NCBI GenBank assembly: GCA_944381295.1
Contig: CALWKP010000259.1
Coordinates: 1-11,200 of the forward strand
From: an uncultured Clostridia bacterium
GTDB lineage: Bacteria > Bacillota > Clostridia > Oscillospirales > Acutalibacteraceae
Direction: 5' to 3'
Length of the DNA stretch: 11,200 bases
The notes below the pieces were generated by a model. That model was not told the origin of the DNA. It did no database searches and worked only from the letters and a program-made list of their open reading frames with translations. Shown here piece by piece: positions 1-7,953 of the stretch. The position numbers and the translations under genes are program-made. Numbering within the stretch: position 1 is the first letter of the stretch; each line of letters opens with the position of its first letter.

Positions 1-973
1 TTTCCGGATTATGCAGGGAACTCTCCTCGTTGAGCACCTCCACGATACGCTGTGCGGATTCATTTGCCATAGTGATCATGACGAATACCATAGAGAGCAT
101 CATCAAGCTCATGAGGACCTGGAATCCGTAGGTCAGCATGGAGGACATCTGGCCGACGTCGAGTTCCAAACCGCGGGACGTGATTACCGTATAGGAGCCA
201 TAGGACATGACGAATAAAATAATGGCATAAATGCAGAACTGCATCAGGGGGATGTTGAGCGCCAGGATACGTTCCGCTTGGGTGAAGTCGGCACGGACGT
301 CCTCGGCGGCAACGTTGAACTTCTGTTTTTCAAAGTCTTCGCGCACGAAGGATTTCACCACGCGCATCCCCTTGATATTCTCCTGGACAGAGCTGTTGAG
401 GGCGTCGTATTTCCGAAAAACCCTGCGGAACAGCGGCATGACCTTGCGGGTGACGAGGGCCAGGCCGACGGCAAGCAGCGGGATGACCAGCAAAAAGATA
501 AAGGCCATTTTGCCGCCCATGACAAACCCCATCACGAACGAGAAAATCAACATCAATGGGCAGCGAATGGCGGTACGGACAATCATCATATAGGCCATCT
601 GCACATTGGTGACGTCGGTAGTAAGGCGTGTGACAAGGCTGGAAACAGAAAATTTATCGATATTCTTGAACGAATAGCTTTGGATCTTATAGAACATATC
701 CTTGCGCAGGTTCCGAGCAAAACCGCAGCTCGCGGTAGCGCAGGCGGAACCGGCAAAGGCGCCGAAAGTCAGGGAGAGTGCCGCCATCACGACCAAAATC
801 GCTCCGTAGCGCAGGATGACGTCGATGGAGCAGCCGTTTTTGATCTCGTTGACAAGATTGGCGATCAGAAAGGGGATAATACATTCCATGACGACTTCCC
901 CGGAGACCAAAAGAGGCGCAAGCAGCGAAGGCTTTTTAAACTCGCGGATACTTTTCGCTAACGTCCTTATCAT
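1..973 (-). CDS. ABC exporter, membrane-domain half (3' end outside window)
   Basis: This is the N-terminal 324 codons of a leftward gene that runs off base 1. The start is ATG at 973, with GAGGAG about 9 bases upstream. Translation begins MIRTLAKSIREFKKPSLLAP and gives about six hydrophobic segments (roughly residues 17-40, 53-80, 128-153, 155-175, 240-262 and 275-303). That is the layout of a type-1 ABC exporter transmembrane domain. Family-typical cytoplasmic pieces are present: SSLVTRLTTDVTNVQ (111-125), SSVQENIKGMRVVKSFVRE (194-212), and NESAQRIVEVLN (304-315), the usual link into the ATP-binding domain. Walker A/B and the signature motif would lie beyond the edge, so the ATPase part is inferred. 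By family knowledge it would export drugs, peptides or lipids, often as a heterodimer with a second downstream half. It lies 88 bases behind a MarR gene on the same strand, so MarR control is likely. The substrate is unknown. Confidence 0.9.
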   Translation of the reverse strand, partial: MIRTLAKSIREFKKPSLLAPLLVSGEVVMECIIPFLIANLVNEIKNGCSIDVILRYGAILVVMAALSLTFGAFAGSACATASCGFARNLRKDMFYKIQSYSFKNIDKFSVSSLVTRLTTDVTNVQMAYMMIVRTAIRCPLMLIFSFVMGFVMGGKMAFIFLLVIPLLAVGLALVTRKVMPLFRRVFRKYDALNSSVQENIKGMRVVKSFVREDFEKQKFNVAAEDVRADFTQAERILALNIPLMQFCIYAIILFVMSYGSYTVITSRGLELDVGQMSSMLTYGFQVLMSLMMLSMVFVMITMANESAQRIVEVLNEESSLHNPE

Positions 974-996
974 ACAGGAAAAACTCCTCACTTTCC

Positions 997-1012
997 GGCC
1001 TTCAGAAAGGCC
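997..1012 (-). other. Leader hairpin upstream of the ABC gene
   Basis: GGCCTT-CAGA-AAGGCC forms a perfect 6-bp stem with a 4-base loop just upstream of the GAGGAG ribosome binding site of the ABC gene. There is no T-run after it on the minus strand, so a terminator is unlikely. It may mark an mRNA processing or stability element in the marR-ABC transcript, but the sequence gives no further support. Confidence 0.3.
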
Positions 1013-1020
1013 TGCTATTG

Positions 1021-1034
1021 GTTATGGTGCTAAC
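1021..1034. promoter_or_regulatory. Candidate MarR operator in the marR-ABC gap
   Basis: GTTATGGTGCTAAC is a GTT-N8-AAC pseudo-palindrome (GTTA/TAAC arms). It lies between the marR stop codon and the ribosome binding site of the ABC gene. It shares CTAACAAATAA (1030-1040) with the reverse complement of 1513-1523 near the marR promoter. MarR proteins usually bind such imperfect palindromes, so this is a plausible second binding site. That role is inferred. Confidence 0.4.
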
Positions 1035-1061
1035 AAATAAGAATTGACCGATTCATCGGCA

Positions 1062-1487
1062 TCAGGCGTCCAGATTTTCCGACATTTTTGCGGCGATCTC
1101 TAAAAAGATCTGGATTTGTCCGGGAGAGATATCCTTGTTAAGGACCTTTTCGATCTCGCAGATACATTGGTGGATCTGGGCGTCTAGAAGCACCGCTTTT
1201 TCCGTAGGCACGATACATTTCAAACGGGCATCCTGGGCGACATTTTCCCGCTGGACAATTCCCTTTTTTTCTAAAAGCTGCAAAATTCCAGTTGTTGTTG
1301 AGCGGCTCAGTTCAAACACTTCTTCAACGTCTTTTTGCAGCACAGGGCCATCCTTGGAATGTTCGAGCACATAATGCATCACACGGCTTTGCACAGCGGT
1401 AATACCCAAATCGGCTAACGTGGCGTTCATGCGTTTTTTTAACTTGTGGGAGAGCAGATTGATCCAGATTCCACTGTCAGAAAACAC
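1062..1487 (-). CDS. MarR-family transcriptional regulator (exporter-linked)
   Basis: The 141-residue product has the size and pattern of a MarR winged-helix repressor. An N-terminal dimerisation helix (WINLLSHKLKKRMNATLADLGIT) is followed by helix-turn-helix sequence around residues 48-75 (VLQKDVEEVFELSRSTTTGILQLLEKKG). The wing is VQRENVAQDARLKCIVPTEKA, with the family's D-x-R turn, and a C-terminal dimer helix ends the protein. The start is GTG at 1487, preceded by AAGGCGG about 8 bases upstream; no ATG fits better. It is the first gene of a leftward unit with the ABC exporter and probably represses both until a ligand binds. It has its own strong promoter (1534-1562) with an overlapping inverted repeat, which points to autoregulation. 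The ligand is unknown. Confidence 0.93.
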   Translation of the reverse strand: MFSDSGIWINLLSHKLKKRMNATLADLGITAVQSRVMHYVLEHSKDGPVLQKDVEEVFELSRSTTTGILQLLEKKGIVQRENVAQDARLKCIVPTEKAVLLDAQIHQCICEIEKVLNKDISPGQIQIFLEIAAKMSENLDA

Positions 1488-1518
1488 CTGGATTCCCGCC
1501 TTCTTTCGTGAATTATTT

Positions 1519-1532
1519 GTTAGGGCACGAAC
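1519..1532. promoter_or_regulatory. Candidate MarR operator at the marR promoter
   Basis: GTTAGGGCACGAAC is a GTT-N8-AAC pseudo-palindrome, extendable to TTGTT-N8-AACAA at 1517-1534. It covers the downstream edge of the -10 box and the expected start point of the leftward marR transcript. Bound there, a regulator would block transcription. A related element lies at 1021-1034. Both the shared sequence and the placement support autoregulation by the adjacent MarR. Confidence 0.5.
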
Positions 1533-1533
1533 A

Positions 1534-1562
1534 ATATTACTCTACTTTTTCTTGTTTGTCAA
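1534..1562 (-). promoter_or_regulatory. Sigma-A promoter of the marR-ABC operon
   Basis: Read on the minus strand: TTGACA (1562-1557), a 17-base spacer, then TAATAT (1539-1534). The -35 box is perfect and the -10 box is one transposition away from TATAAT. The expected start near 1527 gives a leader of about 40 bases before the GTG at 1487. Confidence 0.75.
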
Positions 1563-1712
1563 TAACCCTTTTCCAAATAAATAGGGCTTTTTTAGGTTTG
1601 GAAACCTTGGGAAAACGGTGTTTTAAAGGTATTTTCCGAACCATCTATATTACGGCGTAATTTTCGTGATTTCCCTACTTGTAAACCAATTATGAACTTT
1701 TTCGATCCCCTC
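1563..1712. other. Divergent regulatory region with two palindromes, no gene
   Basis: This AT-rich stretch lies between the two divergent promoters. It contains AGGTTT-GG-AAACCT (1594-1607) and ATTACG-G-CGTAAT (1649-1661), both perfect short inverted repeats that could be operators for one of the MarR proteins or for another factor. An apparent upstream extension of the second marR reading frame through this region (from 1692) has no ribosome binding site and includes promoter sequence, so I treat it as noncoding. Confidence 0.5.
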
Positions 1713-1741
1713 TTGACGTATTTATATATTGCCTATATTAT
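1713..1741 (+). promoter_or_regulatory. Sigma-A promoter of the marR-ftsH-MATE operon
   Basis: TTGACG (1713-1718), a 17-base spacer and TATTAT (1736-1741) form a good vegetative promoter. The start of transcription is expected near 1748, leaving a leader of about 25 bases before the ATG at 1773. Confidence 0.65.
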
Positions 1742-1742
1742 T

Positions 1743-1757
1743 TATATTGTAAATATA
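1743..1757. promoter_or_regulatory. Inverted repeat at the start site of the second marR
   Basis: TATATT-GTA-AATATA is a perfect 6-bp inverted repeat that begins just inside the -10 box and spans the expected start of transcription. This is a typical repressor position for a self-regulating MarR. The AT-rich composition makes chance palindromes easier, so confidence is modest. Confidence 0.4.
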
Positions 1758-1772
1758 TTTTGGAGGCATAGT

Positions 1773-2227
1773 ATGCAAGATCTTCATTTGGGCAGCACTG
1801 TCCTGGATGTTCTCCGTGAACTGGATACAAACCTGAATGCTGTTTTGCTGCCATTTTATAAGCCTTACGGGATCACCGTGATGCAGGCCCGCGTCATGAT
1901 GGAAATTTCCCGCTTGGAACCTGTGGCAATCGGAGAACTGGCCGACCGGATTGGAATGGCCAGGGCCAATGCTTCCACCCTGTGCAAACGTCTGGAATCG
2001 TTAGGAGTGGCCGAACGTTCCCGCGGCAAACTGGATGAACGTGTCGTGAAAATTTCCCTTACCCCGCAAGGCAGAAAAATCCTCAGTAATGTTGAAGAGG
2101 CAATCCGCGAATCTGGCCGGCAAAAGTTTGGAAAATTGTCGGAACAGGAACGCGCGGATATCCTCAACAGCTTGGGCAAACTAAATCAATTACTTCGGCA
2201 AATCGCTCAATCAGAGAAGGTGGATGT

Positions 2228-2231
<4 letters not shown>
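1773..2231 (+). CDS. MarR-family transcriptional regulator (ftsH-linked)
   Basis: The product is 152 residues long and clearly a MarR protein: dimer helix (LGSTVLDVLRELDTNLNAVLL), GITVMQARVMMEI, helix-turn-helix at about 51-80 (VAIGELADRIGMARANASTLCKRLESLG), wing RGKLDERVVKISLTPQG (84-100), then the C-terminal dimer helix. The start at 1773 is chosen because TGGAGG (1761-1766) sits 6 bases ahead. An in-frame ATG at 1692 lies upstream of the promoter and reads low-complexity YIAYIIYIVNIF. The stop codon overlaps the ATG of ftsH (ATGA, 2228-2231), so the two are translationally coupled. It probably senses an envelope or drug stress and controls itself, ftsH and the MATE gene; this is inferred from the arrangement. 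It is quite different in sequence from the other MarR in this window. Confidence 0.93.
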
Positions 2232-4039
<1,808 letters not shown>

Positions 4040-4074
4040 TAAAATCGCTGCAACGCAGGAAAGGATGGACTATC

Positions 4075-5463
4075 TTGGCAGATTCAAATCAACAGCAGGC
4101 GCTTGCCCACGAAAGTGTCGGCAGGCTATTATTCCGGCTTGCGGTGCCGGCGATCACCGCTCAACTTGTCAACATGCTTTACAATATCGTTGACCGCATT
4201 TATATTGGTCATATCGAGGGAATCGGTGCTGATGCCCTCACCGGGGTGGGGGTCACGTTCCCGATCATCATGATCGTATCCGCATTCAGCTCTCTGGTAG
4301 GAATGGGTGGTGCCCCTCGTTCTTCCATCAAACAGGGGGAGGGGGATGAAGCCGGCGCGGAAGAAACGCTCAGCAACTGTTTTGTGGTCCTGATCGGGAT
4401 TTCAGTGGTGCTGACGGTATTATTCCTGATCTTTAAAGGCGACCTCCTGATGATGTTCGGTGCAAGTGAAGTTACCTTCCCGTATGCCGACCGTTATCTG
4501 GCGATTTATCTTTGCGGGACTATTTTTGTCCAAATCTCCCTGGGGATGAATGCATTCATTACCTCCCAGGGCTATGCAATGACGAGTATGCTGACTGTCA
4601 TTATCGGCGCTGCGATCAATATCGTTCTTGACCCGATCTTCATTTTTGGATTCGGCATGGACGTTACCGGTGCGGCTCTCGCTACCGTTATTTCGCAGGC
4701 AGTTTCCGCGGTTTGGGTGTTGTTGTTCCTTTTTGGTAAGCGCAGCCGTCTCAGAATCCGTACGAAATATTTTCGTCCGCGAGCCAAAATTCTTCTGCCC
4801 GTGTTTGCGCTAGGAATCTCCCCATTTATTATGCAAAGTACAGAAAGCCTGCTCAATGTAGCGTTTAACTCGTCCCTGCAAACTTATGGCGGGGACCTCG
4901 CTGTCGGCGCTATGACCATCCTTTCCAGTATGATGCAGGTGTTGAACCTTCCACTGACGGGACTGACCCAAGGTGCACAACCCATTATCAGCTTCAACTA
5001 TGGGGCGGGGAATATTGACCGTGTGCGCAAGACCTTCCGTCTGCTGTTGATTTCCGCACTGTCGTTTTCTACATTTTTCTGGCTCCTGGTGATGCTCTTC
5101 CCAGGAGTGTTTGTGTCCCTCTTCAACAACAGCGATCCGCAACTGAGGGAAATTACTATTTGGGCAATCCGCATTTATCTGGCTGCTGCGTTAATTATGG
5201 GCGCTCAACTTGCTTGTCAGCAAACCTTTATCGCTGTTGGCCAGGCGAAATCTTCCCTGTTCCTGGCGCTGCTGCGCAAAATCATCCTCCTGATCCCCAT
5301 GATCTATATCCTGCCCAATTTCTTTGATGACAAGGTGTTCGCCGTGTTCCTTGCGGAACCGGTATCCGATATCCTTGCAGTCGCCACGACCGTCACGCTG
5401 TTCTCGGTCCAGTTCCGGAAAATTTTGAAAAGCCGTGAAAAAGAACTGGGATTGGCAAAATAA
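4075..5463 (+). CDS. MATE-family multidrug/Na+ efflux transporter
   Basis: The 462-residue, highly hydrophobic protein has about 12 membrane segments and the MATE opening pattern GRLLFRLAVPAITAQLVNMLYNIVDRIYIG. The second half repeats it (KILLPVFALGISPFIMQSTESLLNVAFN), as expected for the two-bundle fold. LTGLTQGAQPIISFNYGAG is a further family-like segment. It would exchange H+ or Na+ for cationic drugs or metabolites across the membrane. The start is TTG at 4075, with AGGAAAGG (4058-4065) 9 bases ahead; the nearby ATG at 4065 is out of frame. It follows ftsH by 35 bases with no terminator, so it should be third in the marR-ftsH-MATE operon. The substrate is unknown; efflux under MarR control is a common theme. 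Confidence 0.94.
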   Translation: MADSNQQQALAHESVGRLLFRLAVPAITAQLVNMLYNIVDRIYIGHIEGIGADALTGVGVTFPIIMIVSAFSSLVGMGGAPRSSIKQGEGDEAGAEETLSNCFVVLIGISVVLTVLFLIFKGDLLMMFGASEVTFPYADRYLAIYLCGTIFVQISLGMNAFITSQGYAMTSMLTVIIGAAINIVLDPIFIFGFGMDVTGAALATVISQAVSAVWVLLFLFGKRSRLRIRTKYFRPRAKILLPVFALGISPFIMQSTESLLNVAFNSSLQTYGGDLAVGAMTILSSMMQVLNLPLTGLTQGAQPIISFNYGAGNIDRVRKTFRLLLISALSFSTFFWLLVMLFPGVFVSLFNNSDPQLREITIWAIRIYLAAALIMGAQLACQQTFIAVGQAKSSLFLALLRKIILLIPMIYILPNFFDDKVFAVFLAEPVSDILAVATTVTLFSVQFRKILKSREKELGLAK

Positions 5464-5527
5464 TAGATGGCGGCCCTTGCGATGGGCTGCTGGATAGCCC
5501 TTACCTCAAAATCGCGCATAAAAGTCA

Positions 5528-5562
5528 GCCCGCAAAGAAAGCCAGGAAGCTTTTTTGCGGGC
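5528..5562 (+). terminator. Long hairpin after the MATE gene
   Basis: GCCCGCAAAGAAAGC (5528-5542) pairs with GCTTTTTTGCGGGC (5549-5562), leaving one bulged G and the 6-base loop CAGGAA. The stem is strong, but the T-run is inside the 3' arm and none follows. It could aid termination or protect the mRNA 3' end. A second, T-tailed hairpin lies just downstream. Confidence 0.45.
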
Positions 5563-5599
5563 CGATTCTCGTCAGGGGCCCTGTTTTTTGCAGGCGGCC

Positions 5600-5645
5600 T
5601 TTTCCCTGGTTTTCCTGCCCTGTTCATTGCCAGGGAAAACTTTTT
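5600..5645 (+). terminator. Probable intrinsic terminator of the marR-ftsH-MATE operon
   Basis: TTTTCCCTGG (5600-5609) and CCAGGGAAAA (5630-5639) form a perfect 10-bp stem around a 20-base loop, followed by CTTTTT (5640-5645). The loop is longer than usual, which tempers confidence. With the hairpin at 5528-5562 it accounts for most of the 335 bases between the MATE gene and the next start codon. Confidence 0.5.
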
Positions 5646-5705
5646 GGGTCCTCGCTTTTTTGCAGGATGCTGCCATCACAATACCTAAAATATATTTCCG
5701 GTTCA

Positions 5706-5734
5706 TTGACACAATTGTTGGAAAATGATAATAT
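5706..5734 (+). promoter_or_regulatory. Strong sigma-A promoter of the dehydrogenase gene
   Basis: TTGACA (5706-5711), a 17-base spacer and TAATAT (5729-5734), with TG at 5726-5727 making an extended -10. The expected start near 5741 leaves a leader of about 58 bases before the ATG at 5799. This position also argues against an upstream in-frame ATG at 5667 being the real start. Confidence 0.75.
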
Positions 5735-5798
5735 TAATTCAGAAAATCTTGAGTTTGCACAGGCGTCTTCCTGCGCAAGACGAAAGGGCGCGATTTGT

Positions 5799-7418
5799 AT
5801 GAAACTTTCTTTAAATGGCCTGAGAGACCGCATGGGTTGGGAAGATTCTGGAATCAGGCTTCCGAAATATGACGTCGAAAAGATTACTGCCTGTACCAAG
5901 GCTTGTCCCAGATGGGTTCATTTTGGTGCCGGTAATATCTTTCGCAGTTATATCGCCAGGATCCAGCAGCGTCTGCTGAATGCCGGGAAAAGCGATTTCG
6001 GTATTATCACTGCGGATACCTTTGATTTCGAGATTATTGACAAAATTTACAAGCCCTATGACAACCTTGGACTTTTGGTCCTGATGCATCCCGATGGGAC
6101 CCTGGAAAAAGAAGTGCTGGCCAGTATTTCGGAAAGTCTGAAAGCCAGCCCTCAGGAACAACAGGATTGGGAACGTCTGAAACAGATTTTCCAGAGTCCG
6201 TCGCTTCAGATCGCCAGCTTTACCATTACGGAAAAGGGCTATGCGATCACCGATATGAACGGCGATGTGTTCCCGTCTGTTGCCAGTGACCTTCAAAATG
6301 GTCCGGAAGCTCCTAAACACGGTATGGCGATTGTCACATCCCTGCTGTATACCCGCTTCCGTTCCGGTGCTATGCCGATCGCGATGGTCAGCATGGATAA
6401 CTGTTCCCACAATGGCGATAAACTTTATCATGCGGTACAGTTTATCGCACGCAAATGGCACGAGAATGGGTATGTCGATCAGGAATTCCTGAATTACATC
6501 AATAATTCTGCAAAAGTTTCTTTCCCCTGGACGATGATTGATAAGATTACTCCACGTCCGTCGGAATTTGTCCGCGATGCTCTTACCCGCGACGGCGTTC
6601 AGGATATGGATATCATCGTAACGGAGAAAAAAACCGTCATCGCTCCGTTTATCAATGCGGAATCCCCCGAATATCTGGTGGTGGAGGACGAATTCCCCAA
6701 TGGCCGCCCGCCGCTGGAAGCTGCCGGAGTATTGTTTGCAGACCGCACCACGGTCAACAATTCGGAACGGATGAAGGTTACCACCTGTCTTAATCCGCTT
6801 CATACCGCGCTTGCAGTATTCGGCTGTCTGCTTGGATTCCCATCCATCTCCGAAGAGATGAAGGACGCGGAACTTTCATCGTTGGTGGAACGGATTGGAT
6901 ATCGTGAAGGGATGCCGGTGGTAATTAACCCGATCATTCTGAATCCGATGGCGTTTATCAAAGAAGTCATTGAAAAGCGGCTTCCGAATCCTTATATTCC
7001 GGATACTCCACAGCGGATTGCAACAGATACTTCTCAAAAATTGGCCATCCGTTTTGGGGAAACAATCAAGGCTTACCGTGACCGTCCTGACTTGGACATT
7101 AATGCGCTGACTTACATCCCGCTGGCAATTGCTGGATGGTGCCGGTATTTACTGGGAATCGACGACGAAGGGGAACCCATGCAGTTAAGTCCCGACCCCA
7201 TGCTTCAGGAACTGACGGGGCACTTGGCCGGGATTGAGTTTGGAAATCCGGATTCTGTAAAAAGCCAACTGGCTCCATTACTGAGCAATCAGGTGCTGTT
7301 TGGGGTGAACCTATATTATGTAGGGATTGGCAAGAAGATCGAAAACATGTTCCGCGAGATGGTTGCCGGGAAGCACGCTGTCCGCGAAACACTACATCGT
7401 TATATCAGTCTGGAATAA
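5799..7418 (+). CDS. Mannitol dehydrogenase-family polyol/uronate oxidoreductase
   Basis: The 539-residue product belongs to the long-chain mannitol dehydrogenase/fructuronate reductase family. It has the N-terminal dinucleotide-binding motif HFGAGNIFR (41-49), SMDNCSHNGDKL (198-209), the family signature region TMIDKITPRP (245-254), and a substrate-site segment with K326, N332 and H335 (MKVTTCLNPLH). The Lys-to-Asn and Lys-to-His spacings are one residue longer than I recall for the Pseudomonas mannitol 2-dehydrogenase triad, so this is probably a separate Firmicute subfamily. It would interconvert a sugar acid or polyol and its keto form with NAD(P)H; the substrate cannot be set from sequence. 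The start at 5799 follows GAAAGGG and the characteristic opening MKLSLNGLRDRMGWEDSGIR. It appears monocistronic, with its own promoter. No neighbouring kinase, aldolase or transporter reveals a pathway. Confidence 0.88.
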   Translation: MKLSLNGLRDRMGWEDSGIRLPKYDVEKITACTKACPRWVHFGAGNIFRSYIARIQQRLLNAGKSDFGIITADTFDFEIIDKIYKPYDNLGLLVLMHPDGTLEKEVLASISESLKASPQEQQDWERLKQIFQSPSLQIASFTITEKGYAITDMNGDVFPSVASDLQNGPEAPKHGMAIVTSLLYTRFRSGAMPIAMVSMDNCSHNGDKLYHAVQFIARKWHENGYVDQEFLNYINNSAKVSFPWTMIDKITPRPSEFVRDALTRDGVQDMDIIVTEKKTVIAPFINAESPEYLVVEDEFPNGRPPLEAAGVLFADRTTVNNSERMKVTTCLNPLHTALAVFGCLLGFPSISEEMKDAELSSLVERIGYREGMPVVINPIILNPMAFIKEVIEKRLPNPYIPDTPQRIATDTSQKLAIRFGETIKAYRDRPDLDINALTYIPLAIAGWCRYLLGIDDEGEPMQLSPDPMLQELTGHLAGIEFGNPDSVKSQLAPLLSNQVLFGVNLYYVGIGKKIENMFREMVAGKHAVRETLHRYISLE

Positions 7419-7571
7419 GTATGATGTTCCAGAAGAAAATACAGGATTGGATTTTCTGAGAATAGAGGAGGATGCGGGAGAAAAATCCCGCCCTTCTATG
7501 GGCGAAATGACTGCCGCTTAAAAAACAGCGGAAGCCATTTTTCTGCGCAAAGAATCGTTTTACTAGAAAGT

Positions 7572-7646
7572 AGCAGCCCCCGGGGGATTTGTCAACGATA
7601 AAATGAACGGCTGCCGCCGTCGTTGACAAATCTTCCGGGGCCTGCT
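7572..7646. repeat. Long inverted repeat, about 26 bp of stem
   Basis: The core arms GATTTGTCAACGA (7586-7598) and TCGTTGACAAATC (7620-7632) are a perfect 13-bp inverted repeat around a 21-base loop. The stem extends outward by eight pairs (two of them G-U, then CCCCGG with CCGGGG), and after one C-C mismatch by AGCAG with CTGCT. No T-run follows on either strand. It could be a dispersed palindromic repeat, a structured RNA or a bidirectional stop; the sequence alone does not decide. Confidence 0.7.
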
Positions 7647-7660
7647 TTATTCAGCAAACA

Positions 7661-7693
7661 GGAGGGCAAAAGCAAAAAATGCTTTTGCCCTCC
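7661..7693. repeat. Perfect 14-bp hairpin with A5 loop
   Basis: GGAGGGCAAAAGCA (7661-7674) and TGCTTTTGCCCTCC (7680-7693) are exact reverse complements around the loop AAAAA. It begins 14 bases after the preceding long inverted repeat. There is no T-run after it on the plus strand (AAAATAGG follows). A terminator-like or RNA-stabilising role is possible. Confidence 0.65.
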
Positions 7694-7717
7694 AAAATAG
7701 GATGGGGATGCGCTGAC

Positions 7718-7743
7718 GAAGGGAAAGGGAACCCCTTCTTTTT
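7718..7743 (+). terminator. Plus-strand intrinsic terminator
   Basis: GAAGGG (7718-7723), a 9-base loop and CCCTTC (7733-7738) are followed at once by TTTTT (7739-7743) and ATAT. This is a standard, if short, intrinsic terminator for rightward transcripts. It lies 300 bases beyond the dehydrogenase stop, so it may end read-through or a separate short RNA. Confidence 0.5.
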
Positions 7744-7872
7744 ATATGGAATGTGGGGGAGAGGGATTCACCGTATAAAAGTCAATAAAAGAAATAAAAT
7801 GATGTGATTATGGTATACAAAAGGGCGAAATAAAAAGAGAAGGGGAACTTGACGGAAAAATCCGAGAGGCAT

Positions 7873-7902
7873 AAAAATGCCCCCCGCCACCTGACGGGGG
7901 GC
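7873..7902 (-). terminator. Intrinsic terminator of the mutase gene
   Basis: Read on the minus strand, GCCCCCCG and CGGGGGGC (7902-7895 and 7886-7879) form a perfect 8-bp stem with an 8-base loop, then A and TTTTT (7877-7873). It sits 51 bases beyond the mutase stop codon and is a strong, conventional terminator. Confidence 0.88.
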
Positions 7903-7953
7903 AAAGAATGTACTGGCGCATCCCTTAATTTATTAGAGGGTAGTCAGAATCGA

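Larger units (their letters stand above)
7419..7953. other. Gene-free convergent interval rich in hairpins
   Basis: No reading frame here has a ribosome binding site and family-like sequence. Besides the structures listed separately, it holds two small hairpins, GCGGGA-GAAAAA-TCCCGC (7474-7491) and CCGCT-N8-AGCGG (7514-7531), the second with ATTTTT a few bases later; these may terminate the dehydrogenase transcript. The interval separates convergent genes, so several terminators are expected, but it is longer than that requires. Confidence 0.6.

Noticed and set aside
278..961. A 227-codon plus-strand open frame opposite the ABC gene
   Set aside because: It is antisense to the clear ABC transmembrane domain, lacks a ribosome binding site, and its His/Asp/Gly-rich translation resembles no family.
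1692..1772. Upstream in-frame extension of the second marR gene
   Set aside because: The stretch contains the promoter and an AT-rich palindrome; TGGAGG correctly positions the start at 1773.
5467..5688. A 73-codon frame after the MATE gene with repeated FFAG
   Set aside because: It runs through two strong hairpins, has no ribosome binding site, and the FFAG repeats are simply the T6-GC repeat translated.
5667..5798. Upstream ATG extending the dehydrogenase by 44 residues
   Set aside because: It lies upstream of the strong promoter at 5706-5734; the family-typical N-terminus begins at 5799 with its own binding site.
7586..7632. Invertible promoter switch
   Set aside because: The 21-base segment between the arms is too short to be a credible recombinase-inverted element, and no invertase gene is nearby.
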